64,000 nt of DNA, taken from Utricularia gibba (taxonomy: Eukaryota > Streptophyta > Magnoliopsida > Lamiales > Lentibulariaceae). Position 1 is the stretch's first letter; every line of letters begins with the position of its first letter. The notes beneath the pieces are model-generated. The model was not told the DNA's origin. It ran no database searches and saw nothing but the letters and a program-made list of their open reading frames with translations. The translations under genes and the position numbers were made by a program. Of the stretch, positions 34,149 to 45,326 are shown one piece after another. The DNA lies in NCBI GenBank assembly GCA_002189035.1, contig NEEC01000014.1, positions 1,428,501 through 1,492,500 of the forward strand. Reading direction: 5' to 3'.

Positions 34149-35710
34149 TGGACGGAGGAGCTTCGGCCGGTGGCGGAGGCGGAAGCCCTGCGCCGTTCCT
34201 CTTGAAAACCTACGAGATGGTTGATGATTCCAAGACGGACGCCATCGTGTCGTGGAGCGTGAGTAATAAGAGTTTCACCGTTTGGGATCCGCCGGAGTTC
34301 GCGCGCGTTCTTCTTCCGACTTACTTCAAACACAACAATTTCGCCAGCTTCATCCGTCAACTCAACACATACGTATATTTACCTCTTCTTGGAATTGAAT
34401 GTGTTCTTGGTAGTTTACTTGGATTTTGCATCTTCTGCTGAATTTGAGATGGAAAATGTTCACAAACCCTTCTTGTTGACATGATTTTGTGAGAATTCTG
34501 AAACCCATGCTACTTTTCTCAAGGATATTACCTTCTGTTGATCTAGGGATTCAGGAAGATTGATCCGGAAAGATGGGAATTTGCTAATGATGATTTTATG
34601 AAGGACCACCAGCATCTTCTTAAGAATATTCATCGTCGAAAGCCCATTCACAGCCATAGCCAGCCTCCAGTTTCAATTGATCCAGAAAGAGCTGCCTATG
34701 AAGAAGAAGTAGATAAGTTGGCTCATGAAAAGGGTGTTCTTGAAGGAAAAATATTGAAATATTTGGAGCAGGAATCTGCAACAAAGGCTCAGTTGGAGAT
34801 TCTGATACATCGTGTAAGTTCCATTGAACAAAGGCAAGAGAAATTACTTGCCTTCATGGACAAAGCATTGCAGAATCCAGACTTCGTTACTGAACTAGCT
34901 CTGAAACTCGAATCCATGAATTTTTCGGCATACAAGAAGAAAAGGAGAATTCTTCATCTGGAAAACGCAGAAGCAGCTCCGGAGGATCCTGTAATTGGAT
35001 ATCGCAGCAGTAGTTTGTCTGAGCTTGGAGACTCTTCACAGCAAAACTTGAGCAGTATACTTAGGCTGGAGCTATTGCCTGCAGTTTCAGATGTTAATCT
35101 GATTTCTAGCATTGTGATAAGCCCCAATGACAATGAGGCGAGCACTGGATGGAGAAGGGAGAGTGTGTCGAAAGATGCCCATGCCAAAGGTGCAGCTTTT
35201 TTCCGTGCCTCTGAACTTTCAGACCATGGGGCTTCTTTCAACTTGAATGCAAATTCTCCCTCACCAGGAAGATTGGGATCTGACAGCCCCGTGCTGCATT
35301 CCATCCAAAGCTCAGCTTCTATTGACGCAGGTGGCGATGATCACCTTTCCCACCTTCTAGATCTTACACTTGCATCTTCATCTGTGGAACTTTCCCGAAG
35401 TCAGAAACCTGTTGAAAGTACTCAGCCAAGTGAGGATATGTTTGCAGTGGCTCGCCTTGACTCTAATGCTGATGCAAGTGGTGATGAGGGTCCGTCTCAG
35501 GACAGCGCAGTGGACAACACCCCAACCTTATTTGCATCCTGTGATGCACCAAGCAGCGACCCTCCTGCACTGGCAACGGTGTCTGCTCGAGTGAACGATG
35601 TGTTCTGGGAACAGTTTCTAACAGAGCGGCCCGGTTGCTCGGACAACGAAGAGGCCAACTTTAGCCATCTAACGAACTACAACAGCCGAATGGAGCGTCT
35701 CACCCTGTGA
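34139..35710 (+). CDS. HSFA5: Heat shock transcription factor, HSFA5-like
   Basis: Two exons, 34139-34372 and 34547-35710, giving 465 residues. The intron sits at the conserved position inside the DNA-binding domain (RQLNTY / [12 protein letters not shown]), as in all plant HSFs. The winged-helix DBD spans about residues 17-110. An HR-A/B coiled coil follows (about 125-190), with the class-A insertion and the signature [18 protein letters not shown]. The basic YKKKRRI is the likely nuclear signal. [11 protein letters not shown] and the C-terminal AHA activation motif [12 protein letters not shown] are typical of HSFA5; known HSFA5 binds HSFA4 and represses it. A second in-frame ATG lies nine bases downstream. 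The 5' end faces the methyltransferase-like remnant with overlapping leaders. Confidence 0.94.
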
Positions 35711-36423
35711 AGCGCCTGAAAGCTACACTCTGCTCTGTATTCTAGGACCATTCTGTGAAGCATTGCACCATTCATTCTGTAAAGAATCTCTATTCTCGTA
35801 GTTTGCTAAGCTTCATTCGCAGTGGATTAGCTATACGAATGAAGGGCACCGTTTTTGCTTGTTGAGATGCATAGTGAAAAAAGACTGATCTTTGATGTCT
35901 TAGCAAACTGGACGATCCATCGCACATGGAAGATCTGTAGATCCAGACAAAGCATGCGTTATTCAAAATAGGTTCATGGGGAAGTGGGAACCAGACACAG
36001 GAAGGAGATACCATTGGATACCATTCCAATGGCGAATCTGGTGTCAACCCAACTCGTCTGTACAGTCCCGTATTTAATTGCTTCTGGAGTCCCGATTCCT
36101 TTCCGGAACCCAACTCCTCTGTACAGTACACCTGTAAATGGTAGTCCCCTCTCTCTGCAAATCAAACGCAGCCTGTTGCAGATTGTGATTTTCTACCAAG
36201 AACCTTGGTTTTCATTCTGAGTTTTCCGTTGCCCATCTTGGCATACATCAACCCAATTGTTCCGGGTTTGGGGTTTTTTCCCAGTTTCAGATCTCGTGTG
36301 AGTAGGGTTTCTCCGCTGACCACCCCCGCCCCCCTCTCTCTCTCTCTCTCTCTTTTGGGCATTTTGGTATTGCGTAGATTCATACGGCTGGGGTATTTCA
36401 AGAGAACGCCTGAAACGCCAAAT
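35711..36423. other. HSFA5 3' UTR and GIF promoter/leader
   Basis: A (CT)n run occupies about 36333-36353, roughly 75 bases before the GIF start, as is common in plant leaders. A CTCCTCTGTACAG-like motif near 36115 is partly repeated from about 36055. No further gene. Confidence 0.5.
36333..36353. repeat. (CT)n tract in GIF leader
   Basis: About ten CT units following a C-rich stretch, probably in the 5' UTR of the GIF gene. Confidence 0.75.
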
Positions 36424-37358
36424 ATGCAGCAGCCCACGCCAATGTTTCCTCTCATGTCATCACTTCCGCCTACTGTCATAACCACCGAACAGATTCAGAA
36501 GGTGCTTCCTTTTTCTTCGCTGGGTATTTTATGGCTGTATTTGCGTAGGAGTATGGCGTGTTCCTATTTTTTGTTGCCTTTTTTTGTAGTATTTTCAAGG
36601 TATTTGTTAGAACTGTGCTTCTGTGATGAATTTCGAGTACTTATTGCTGCTGTTGACGATCCTCCATGCACTTGCCATTCTTAATTTTTTCTCAAAATCT
36701 TGTATATCCAGCAGTTAAACCGTAGTAATTTGTAATCATGCAGTACCTTGATGAAAACAAAAAATTGATACTGGCGATCTTGGACAACCAGAATCTTGGC
36801 AAGCTTGCTGAATGTGCGCAGTAAGTCTGCTTTTGATTGTTTTACGGGGAGGAAAAGAGGGTCTTGTCCTGTCCAGTTAACTGTATTTCAAACTAAGAAC
36901 CATTTTTGGCTCTTACTTTTAACTCGGGGATGATCAGGTATCAGACCCAACTTCAGAAGAATTTGATGTATTTGGCTGCCATAGCAGATGCACAACCACA
37001 GCCATCAGTGAGTGATCTCTTTACCAATTGCCTTGGAATAGCTCAATCAGACAGAATACTGAGTCATAAATCTTGAAAACAGTTGACTCCTCATCCTGGA
37101 ATGCAACAAGGAGGCTTTCTCATCCAGCATCCTCAGGCTGATGCCATGGCTCAGCAGATGAGTTCCATACCCCCGAGAGCACTGTTCAGTATCCCGCACC
37201 AACTGCAAGGTCCACAGATACATCAACACCTACAACCACTCAAACCAGGACCAATTAACACACATGAAGGTAATCCTAGAGATAAATCAGGTGGTGCTGC
37301 TGGTGAAGGGCGGGTAAACTCCACCACCCATGGCGGTGGAGAGTCTGAAGGAAAATAA
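36424..37358 (+). CDS. GRF-interacting factor (SSXT/SNH coactivator), GIF2/3-like
   Basis: Four exons: 36424-36501, 36744-36820, 36938-37007 and 37083-37358, giving 166 residues. GIF proteins are nuclear coactivators that bind the QLQ domain of growth-regulating factors and recruit SWI/SNF remodelers to promote leaf and floral growth. The SNH domain (about residues 19-74) is complete: ITTEQIQKYLDENKKLI, ILDNQNLGKLAECAQYQ and KNLMYLAAIADAQPQ. The tail is rich in Gln, His, Gly and Pro and ends THGGGESEGK, like the ends of GIF2/GIF3. It is somewhat short for the family (about 195-225), all in the low-complexity tail. All introns are GT-AG and in phase. Confidence 0.92.
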
Positions 37359-38352
37359 CTCATCATAGACCATGTTGTTATCTATTTCTGACTGACTGGA
37401 AAAGACTAGCCCTTCATGCCCACTACAAAGTTGGGGCTCTTTTTCAACCAAGTGATGTATGGATTCATTAGACGAAATTATCAGTCTTTTTGATTGCTGC
37501 AGACATTCGCCAGTCTAATGTAGGATGCTATGAAGCTCCCAGAGGAAACAATCAATCAATTCATGCTCATTTGAGGGCTCCATTGCTTTGCGGTGTACCC
37601 ACAAAAAAACTTGATGGAATAAGTGGAGTGGAGCAGGTTGATAGTTTCAAACTTTTCTATGAGAGCGGGTGAAACTTCCCTCGACCCTTTCGTCCCCTGC
37701 TGGATATAAATTTTTCAACTGAACTGGGGGGCATCGGTAATCCCTCTGCTGTCACCCACTAGGCCGTACAGAAGTGCCTTCCGGTGCCAGAAAAAACCTC
37801 GTCTCTTCTGGCTTTCACCAGAAATCTGACGTAGCTCCCACATCAGAAAAGTAGCCGTTGCATTTTCGTTTGAGGAGAGAGAAGTATTTAATACTAAATA
37901 ATAGCCGTTATAATTTTAGGCTTTCACAAACACCATAATTCAATATAAAACTATTTTCCAATATATTAGAAATTTTAATGTGTGTTATGGTATAAATATA
38001 TTTTTAAAATACATAAAATTAATTAATATATTATTTAATTATTAAAACAAATATTCAAAAATTTCATTAATTTATGAAGTTATTTAAATTGATGATTTTA
38101 TTACACATAAGAGCGTCTTAATAAATAGAGGTTAGTTTAAAATTAATCTTTTATCCCGTAAATATACATTCTGGAATCGCATCGTTGACTCCTGTATTCA
38201 TCCTGTTATTTTAGTGCGAAATGCATTGTAAAATCAAGCCATGCAGCAGCCAGGGACTCAGACATTCTGGAGGGCGTCAGCAACAGTAACCCTGTGCTTC
38301 TCTTCTTCCTTCTGGGGGAGAACTTTGTTCTCTTTCGGTTTCTCCAATTGTT
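37359..38352. other. Intergenic between convergent GIF and ALMT genes
   Basis: GIF 3' UTR probably reaches about 37680. A 60-codon open frame at 37490-37672 is judged non-coding. 37900-38160 is AT-rich. No other feature. Confidence 0.5.
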
Positions 38353-39935
38353 CTACTCGGAACTTCGCCTTGCCCCCAACTCATCAACCGCCTCTGCAAT
38401 TTTCAAAGTTCTTTCTGTGATCTCTATCAGCAAGAAGCACACTTGAACCGTGGGTAGAATTTCCACGGCAGGGAGAATGGAGATATTTGATGCGTTTTCC
38501 TCCTTCCCTTCTTGCCCATCCCCGGAATGGAAGACTTTCCTGTGCTCAAGTATGGTTACTTGTATCGTCTGCTGAGAAAGGGATCTCAGGGTGCTGCGCA
38601 GTTCATTGGCGGAATCGGTTGCCTCCTCGATTACAACGAGTATGTTGGATGACTTGGTCATTGTGTGCATAACTTGAACCAGCTCCTTCAGCACTGCGGA
38701 GGAAGCTGAGCATAGGTTCTTGCAGATCTTGATGAGATGATCTTTCGTGGGAGATGTTTCGGGAGTCTGGATATCGAGGGTTCGGTTGAGCTGATCCACC
38801 GAAGCGGCGCAGCCCCGGATCAGATCCCCGATCTTCAGGTACCCTTGCCATGGATGGCCGAAGCGGAAGCTCCCATGTGTAGGCTCCCACCTCCCAAAAT
38901 TAGCCTGTTGCAACATCGCAGAAGAAGGGCTCCATCAAATCACATGTGTTTCCAGTGTTTTGATTAGTTCAGTGTAAGTTCAGGAGGGGTGGAAATACCA
39001 GAGACTCCTCAGTGACTCTTGAGTGAAGGAAATCTTCATAGTTCAAGTGCTTCTTCTCCGACGAGGGACTGGGCGTGGCTTCACCGGGATTCGCAGAGCA
39101 TCCTTCTATGCAGGCTGAGCATGTTTCCAAAGAACAACACTTAGTAACACAGAAACTAGGGTTTTGGAGTTCTAGGTTATGTATGTAACTTACCATCTAG
39201 TGAATCACTGAGGCTTTTCATCTTCCTTTTGACAGTGCCATGGATCTCATCTCCTGCCCAAGTAGGGTAGACAAGCACGTTGGTGAGTATGCAGATGAAA
39301 CACCCTAATGCAGTTGTGATCACTCTGTCACTAGCCAGATCCCGCAGCTCATCTACCCGATACCCAGAAACAGAAACCATGGTGAATGTGATCATAAGAA
39401 TGGCAGCCCCGTGATCCAGGTGTGCTTTTATCACTGGAATGAAGCGCAGGAACGTCAAGGAAGACACTGCACGGGATATTCATCACATCATTCTGCATTC
39501 TCCACACTCTTTCATGTGAACAAACTGCCAAGAAATCAGGCTAGAAGAAGATGGAGATCTTCCAGACCTCACAGTACACAGCTCGATATTTTTAAAGAAA
39601 AAGTTCAGGAGTTACCCAAGAGAAAGACTGAGGCTTGAAGGAGAATGGGCTGAAACTTGTCACCTAACCGGGTAGCCATGGAATGAACCCCAAGTCCTAG
39701 CGCTCCGCCGAAGGCACCTCCAAGCATTCTATTCAAGCACTTTCCGATGGTGGCTCCGACGGTATACTCAAACACCACGATCACCGTCAAGATCGCCCAC
39801 ATGACGCTCTCCCCCCCCCTCATACAGAGGATTCATGTAGTAAAACAAAGACACCATAGAAACCGCCATCCCCGCTTTGAAGCAATGGACTACTTTCTTG
39901 GGCTCCCCTTCGCCAAGCCACAAGCTTTCCCCCAT
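38353..39935 (-). CDS. Aluminum-activated malate transporter (ALMT) family anion channel, frame break in exon 1
   Basis: Four exons on the minus strand: 39616-39935, 39194-39466, 38999-39114 and 38353-38904. The protein would be about 419 residues. ALMTs are plasma-membrane or tonoplast anion channels (malate, chloride, GABA-sensitive). The six-helix N-terminal half is visible: KVVHCFKAGMAVSMVSLFYY, MWAILTVIVVFEYTVGAT, SSLTFLRFIP, ILMITFTMVSVSGYR and the conserved YPTWAGDEIH. The cytosolic half has the family WEPTHGSFRFGHPW motif and a Glu/Leu-rich helical tail. Pattern and WEP context recall the ALMT2/ALMT10 clade. Exon 1 contains a run of nine G (plus-strand C, 39811-39819). The frame before it (from MGESLWLG at 39935) and after it (GGESVMWAIL) agree only with eight or eleven G. 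The splice phase also demands 319 or 322 bases rather than 320. Confidence 0.88.
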
Positions 39936-41048
39936 ATTTCAGCTCCACAAAACCTAACAATCCTGCTCCCAGCCATTGAATTGCCTCAGTGCAATGTGGC
40001 AGCCATTCAATGGATGTTTGAAGCAGACAGCAGTTCCCTTGTACTTATATCCTTTTGCAGAGCAGTTGGTGTACGCTGAGTTAGCTCTCTTTCACCATCC
40101 AGAGATTGCCTATTTGGCTGAACTGGGATGACTCAAAAGGCAGTGTATGGCTACCTGTGCATGAACTTTCCACTCTCATTGCTTCTGAGGTCATCCTCAG
40201 TTTGCAAGCCGTATAGGGAACTAGACTTTCATAAGTAGGTAACCAATTACTTGTTTTCAGTTCAACACCACAACTTATTCTCCCATGATCCTATTTGTTA
40301 CATTTGTTTCAACACATCTCTTAAACCGAATGATTTGTTTGATATGAAAGTATAAGATTGATTTATAATATATTTAATAAAATTACGTTGTTTGATATAT
40401 AGGTATAATTATATCAACCATATGAGTATAATGATCATTTATTATAATTATATACACATATTACTTTCATATATAGTTATTTATATACTCAAATGGGAAT
40501 TTCAACATTTTTATATCTATATATTTGAATTTGTCTAAATCCTAATGATTTAAGTCCATCAAAATCTAAATCAACTAATCAAACAAAGTCGAATATGTTA
40601 AAAACTATGTTTATGATAAACATGTTGTTTAATTATAATATATAACTCCTTAATCATGTTTGTAAAAGTATTTTTGAATCGAGCAATTAATTATTTATTT
40701 ATTTTGAATACGTGTATCATATAATATTATTTTAAATATGTCTTTGTAGAATGGTTGAATGTTTAAAAATAATAATTAATTGAATATTACTTTCAAATTT
40801 ATTTAATAAAATATTAATTATTTTGAGAAATAAATTTACCTCCCGCCCAAAGTATCGGGTTGGCAGACTAATGGGTCGCACTTTACGGGTCGGGTAATCG
40901 TTTTGATGTGAATTTATTTGACTTATTTTTAAATAGAATTAGGGTCAGGGAAAAAAGGAGTTAATAAAATTAATTCGTTTTTGTAAATAATGCAGGTCTT
41001 GGAAATGGAGGTGGGCGAAATTCTCCGATCAATTTCGTGTTTGGGAAG
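39936..41048. other. Intergenic, ALMT promoter and PPOX promoter
   Basis: Head-to-head spacer. 40300-40840 is very AT-rich; 40840-41048 is GC-richer and should hold the leader of the next gene. No gene seen. Confidence 0.5.
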
Positions 41049-42378
41049 ATGAGCAGCATGTTGGGCGCGGGGCCGCCATGGAAGAATCTTCTTCTTAGCT
41101 CACTCCAGGCCAATTCGCATCTCAAGCACTCTTCATATTTCCAGCTAGTAAGTGTAGCGATGGGGCACCGATTCTGAATCTGGTTCTAATTTATTTTTTT
41201 TTGCCGATTATCTGCTTCTTTGCACATTTCAGGCGACGGTTACTCCCAACGGCAGACCTTCGAATCGCACAGTTGTTTTCAGGTTGCTTTCCAGATTTTC
41301 TGATTTAGTGGCTTGTTAATGAGTGCTTCCGCGTGTCTTAATCAGAGGGTTTCAAGATGATACTGATAAGATTCTGATCAACACGGATACTCGCACTGGT
41401 AAGGTACCCTGTTTCCCCTCCTGAATTGGGGCATCTGGATTCGAGGTTTTTGTTGGGTGGTGATGAAATGTGTATGCTTCGTCAAGTAGTTTACTCTCGA
41501 GCATCCAGCGCAAATTACGTTTTGAGGCTCTTCAGTTCTTTCACACTGCTTGATAATTTATTCTATTTGAGGTTTTCTTGGCAAGTGTTGCGTGGGTTCT
41601 TCTGGTTCACGTGACAGAAAGTAGTAAAGAATATTTTATCGTTGAGTGATGAAAAGTTGCTGTAATCATCGCAGATTGATGACCTGAAGCATTGCTCCTT
41701 TGCTGAGGTTAGCAAAATTTTATCCACATTCTGCCCTTTGCATAATACCTTGGGGGTTCTTGAGTTGAACATAGCATTAAAGGTGTTGCCTGGACTTGTG
41801 CATTTTTTCTTACAGATTTGCTGGTACTTCACTGAGTCATGGGAGCAATTCCGCATCAGCGGGCAAGTCGATATGATTGATGCATCGAATTCAAATCAAT
41901 CAAAGCTTGAGGTGATTTCTCTTTTTGATCAAATAGAAGTCTCGTTACTAGAGTCATCACTCTATTGGCTGCACTTCTCACATGCCCCATCTTGTACATG
42001 TTGCAGCAAAGAGAGAAATCATGGTTCGCTTCTTCTCTTAAATCAAGACAGCAATACATGGCACCTGCACCAGGGATTCCATCTTTGAATGATGATGGCG
42101 AACCTCAGTTGCCGTCGCCCCCATTGGATCCCTCAGTTGGTCCTGTTTCTACATTTTGCCTGCTTGTGATGGACCCTCAGCAGGTCAAGGAACTCTGCTC
42201 CCCTTTGGAATTTCTGCTTGAATTTATTGGTTGCTTCCATCCTCGAGTTTCTGAAAAAGTGACTTGCTTGCAGGTTGATTACCTTAACTTAAGGAGCAAC
42301 GAGAGGTCAGTTTTCACTTCGAGCGTGAGTGGTAGCCATGAGGTGAAGCTTTGGACTTCACTCAAAGTGAATCCTTAA
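41049..42378 (+). CDS. Pyridoxamine 5'-phosphate oxidase-family flavoprotein (PPOX2-like)
   Basis: Seven exons: 41049-41147, 41233-41282, 41346-41403, 41675-41707, 41816-41911, 42007-42183 and 42274-42378, giving 205 residues. Members bind FMN in a split-barrel fold. The closest remembered relative is Arabidopsis At2g46580. That protein carries only the oxidase-like domain, unlike the bifunctional PDX3, and its in vivo reaction is unsettled. Landmarks are the FMN-phosphate-binding GRPSNRTVVFRGF, the short exon KIDDLKHCSFAE, CWYFTESWEQFRI(S)G, QREKSWFASSLKSR, the Pro-rich PGIPSLNDDG region, VDYLNLRSNER and the end LWTSLKVNP. Length equals the family. No targeting peptide is evident, suggesting a cytosolic location. 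Confidence 0.93.
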
Positions 42379-43296
42379 TGTGATTATTGCTACGCGGACA
42401 CCCTATTTATTGCACTGCTGTTGCTTGCTCTTAACGACAATAATGATGATCTTGTTCTTGCATTTTGTGATCAACTACTGAGAAAATGATTGAATTGTCG
42501 CATGTCCCGAGTACTCACTATGAGGTCATTTTCACTCTTCCCTGCATCTACATCAACGCTGACATCTATTTTGGAAGAGAAACATTCAAGGCCTCATCTT
42601 TTTTCGCAATTTTAATTTTTTAAATTTGTATGAAGCCAATAGTCTGCTAGGGTCAACAATTTCTGGAGTATTGGAAGTACTTTTTCAAGTTGCGTATGGA
42701 TGAGTATGAGATGAGAAATATCATTGCAACAACCAAGGAATCTACATCTTATCCCATTTGTCTTCATCTGCTTGGGTGTGAATTGTGATAACGGTGTCGT
42801 ACAGAAGTCCCACTTAAGCGCCACCCGTTCGCACGCGACTTGGGTAGCAAAACCGGCCCTTTGAGTATGACGGAGGAATCTGCAGGATCTGGCTGACTTC
42901 TCGGACCAAGGTTTAGAACCAACCCATTGATTCTCTCACAGCTGCATGATAGAGTTTCTTCGCTTAATGAAGATTGTGTCGTCGAACTTGCTTTCCCTTT
43001 TACGCTTCAGTGATGTAGATTTCGTGACATATGATTTTTTATGCCGATAAGTTCTGATAATGGAATCGCACCAAAACCTGTAGATAATTGCGATGATTCT
43101 TTATACTAACACTCTATGCCGTTCGTTATTGAGGTTGGAATTGTGTGGGTTCTTTGTGCTTGACGTGAACGAATTATTCTCTTAAAGATTGTCAATTGGT
43201 TTGAGATGAATTTAACAAGCATTTTGTTTGGATGTGGTCCTATTCCTAAGAAAATTTTTTTTTTGGGTAGAGTTGTTACTGAGATAGTGAAGAGAA
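42379..43296. other. Intergenic and leader of the next gene
   Basis: PPOX-type 3' UTR, then the promoter and 5' leader of the membrane-protein gene; an intron in the leader is possible. No domain-bearing frame on either strand. Confidence 0.5.
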
Positions 43297-44898
43297 ATGG
43301 CATTTGCAGAAGCTAGAGCTGCATGGCAGAGGGCGGCCAACAGGTGTTTTGTTCAAGAAGATGCAAAAAGAGCTCCAAAATTGGCATCATCATTTGCCCC
43401 ATCAGCTATCGAAGCTGAATTGGAACCGTCAAATGCAGCTGCCAGTCAACAAATTGCTTCTACTGTATTTGTGCTGTTTGATCCCGAACCTTCATATTAC
43501 AACTTATCCCCACTAGTAGGTGGTGGCTAAAAATGCAGCCGGACTATGGATGTGGCAGGGGCTCATTGGATAAACAGCTCAATGTTGTGGATGGTGATGA
43601 AGGAAGGTGCCTGTTCAAAGAAACCTCGGAAAATTTTTTAAGTGGCGAAAGTGATTTTGTAATGGTGGATCAGCTCCCAACTGTTGAATCTGCCTTTGGT
43701 GGAGATTGTTCTTCCAAGGAGGAAAACTTCAGGACATCATCATATGGCATGGACTGCTCCGTTCATCATAAATCGGGTAATGAAGTGACTTGCAGGAATA
43801 AAGGAGAGGGAGTAATTGAGGCGTTAGTTAGCAGCAATGATAAATTGTTTGATTTGGATGCTTCTTGGGGTGGGGTTGAGAAAAGTGGTCCATGGTGGCG
43901 AACAGATGCAGAGGAGCTTGCTTTATTAGTCTCACAAAGGTCTCTTAGTCTGGTGGAGAATTGTGACCTCCCATTTCCTCAAAATTCATATGCAAGGAAG
44001 GGTCTCAATGCTGACAGAAACTCCTTTTGCCAACATAAATATTTCACTTCATCGGTTCAAGAGAGCTTAGTAGAGCCTTCCAGGTTTTTGAGTTCTAACG
44101 ATTCTACAGGAGGGAAGATGGCTGGTTGCATTTCTTTACCGAAGCAAAGGCTACCGTCAGAGAGCCAATCTGTGTAATCTCTTTATTTTCAGTTCTCGTT
44201 AACTTTCAACTTCCATTTTCTACCATTTCTGGTGCATTTAGCAACACCATCATTCTTTTGACTCAATGCAGTCTTTGAGTTTATTCTAGTTTTTGAGTTC
44301 TGATGATACTGTTTGTTTCCATTTCTTTGATCATGCGGGTTTTCTCTGCCTTCATGGATTCAAGAAAAAAAATGTGCTAGAACAAAGAGCAAGTTTTCAG
44401 TATGAATGTATCAACCAGCTTTACTGATCTCACTTGTTCTTTTACTCCCTCTGCATACAGAACAACCAATGGAGACTCTCCAAATACCAACAGACTCGGA
44501 GAGGATACTGCTAAGCTACTAGAAGCCTTACGCCATTCCCAGACCCGTGCGAGACAATCTGAGAAAGCGGCAACCGAAGCTTATGCTGAGAAAGAGCACA
44601 TCGTCAAGCTTCTACTGAGACAAGCTTCTCATCTCTTTGCATACAAGCAATGGTTCCAACTTCTCCTGCTGGAGAACAACACATATTTGCAGGTCCAAAG
44701 TCACAAAAGTCAGGCAGCCTCTCCCCTATACCCGGTTGCATCACCCCATTACAAGCCCCCTCGAAGCGGCGAAAATCACCACAACACAGTGCCTGGGACA
44801 TTGGTAAGTATGCAATAGCCTTTGCATGGGGCATAGGTCTGGTGAGTGCTGGATTGATCCTGGGTTGGGGCATTGCCTGGATCCTCCCTCCCCTGTAA
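43297..44898 (+). CDS. Plant-specific membrane-anchored protein (At2g46550/At1g01240 type), two one-base frame breaks
   Basis: Two exons, 43297-44173 and 44461-44898. They total 1315 bases; two more give exactly 439 codons. The function of the family is not known to me. The N-terminus MAFAEARAAWQRAANRCFVQEDAKR is strongly conserved, as is a following RWWLKMQPDYG. Then comes a Ser-rich middle with SGPWWRTDAEELALLVSQRSL. Next is a helical segment ALRHSQTRARQSEKAATEAY...EHIVKLLLRQASHLFAYKQW. Last is a single C-terminal membrane helix (YAIAFAWGIGLVSAGLILGW, ending WILPPL). It looks like a tail-anchored protein with a cytosolic coiled coil. Breaks: near 43508-43516 (CCCCACTAGT, one base short before RWWL) and in the C5 run 44756-44760 (C6 joins the coil to the membrane anchor). 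As given, the anchor is out of frame. Confidence 0.85.
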
Positions 44899-45326
44899 GC
44901 TCATGTTACCTTAGTTCATTGCATCATGTAAATACTTCTCCCCCTGCCGCATGCTGATGATGAATGAGCTGCAGCATTAGTCCTGAATAGTTCCTGGTTT
45001 ATTATCTCCAAGTTATTGCAGTGAATGATGGGAGCAGCTCCTAATGGGGAATAATGGTGTAGGTGGAGGCATCGGTCATCCCATAAATGCTGCAGTAAAA
45101 AGGAGCAACTTCCCGTTAACTCTCACAGCGGTCTTTTGCTTTTTGCGTGCCTGAATTGGTGTGTGTGTTTCCGCCTGGTTCACAACCCGGCAACGTGCCC
45201 AAACGCCAATAGCGTGTGAAGATGAGAGGGAGCCAAAATCGACCGCGTGTGAGCTTCTGTGGAATCTTGAACCGCTTTTAAGAGGCCCGCCGGGTACTGC
45301 TTCCATCTCCGTCTGTTTCATCTTCA
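44899..45326. other. Short intergenic region, aspartic protease promoter
   Basis: 428 bases between the membrane-protein stop and the protease ATG. The second half is GC-richer. Nothing else recognised. Confidence 0.5.

Noticed and set aside
37490-37672. 60-codon frame after GIF
   Set aside because: Lies in the likely 3' UTR; the GIF protein already ends with the family C-terminus at 37358.
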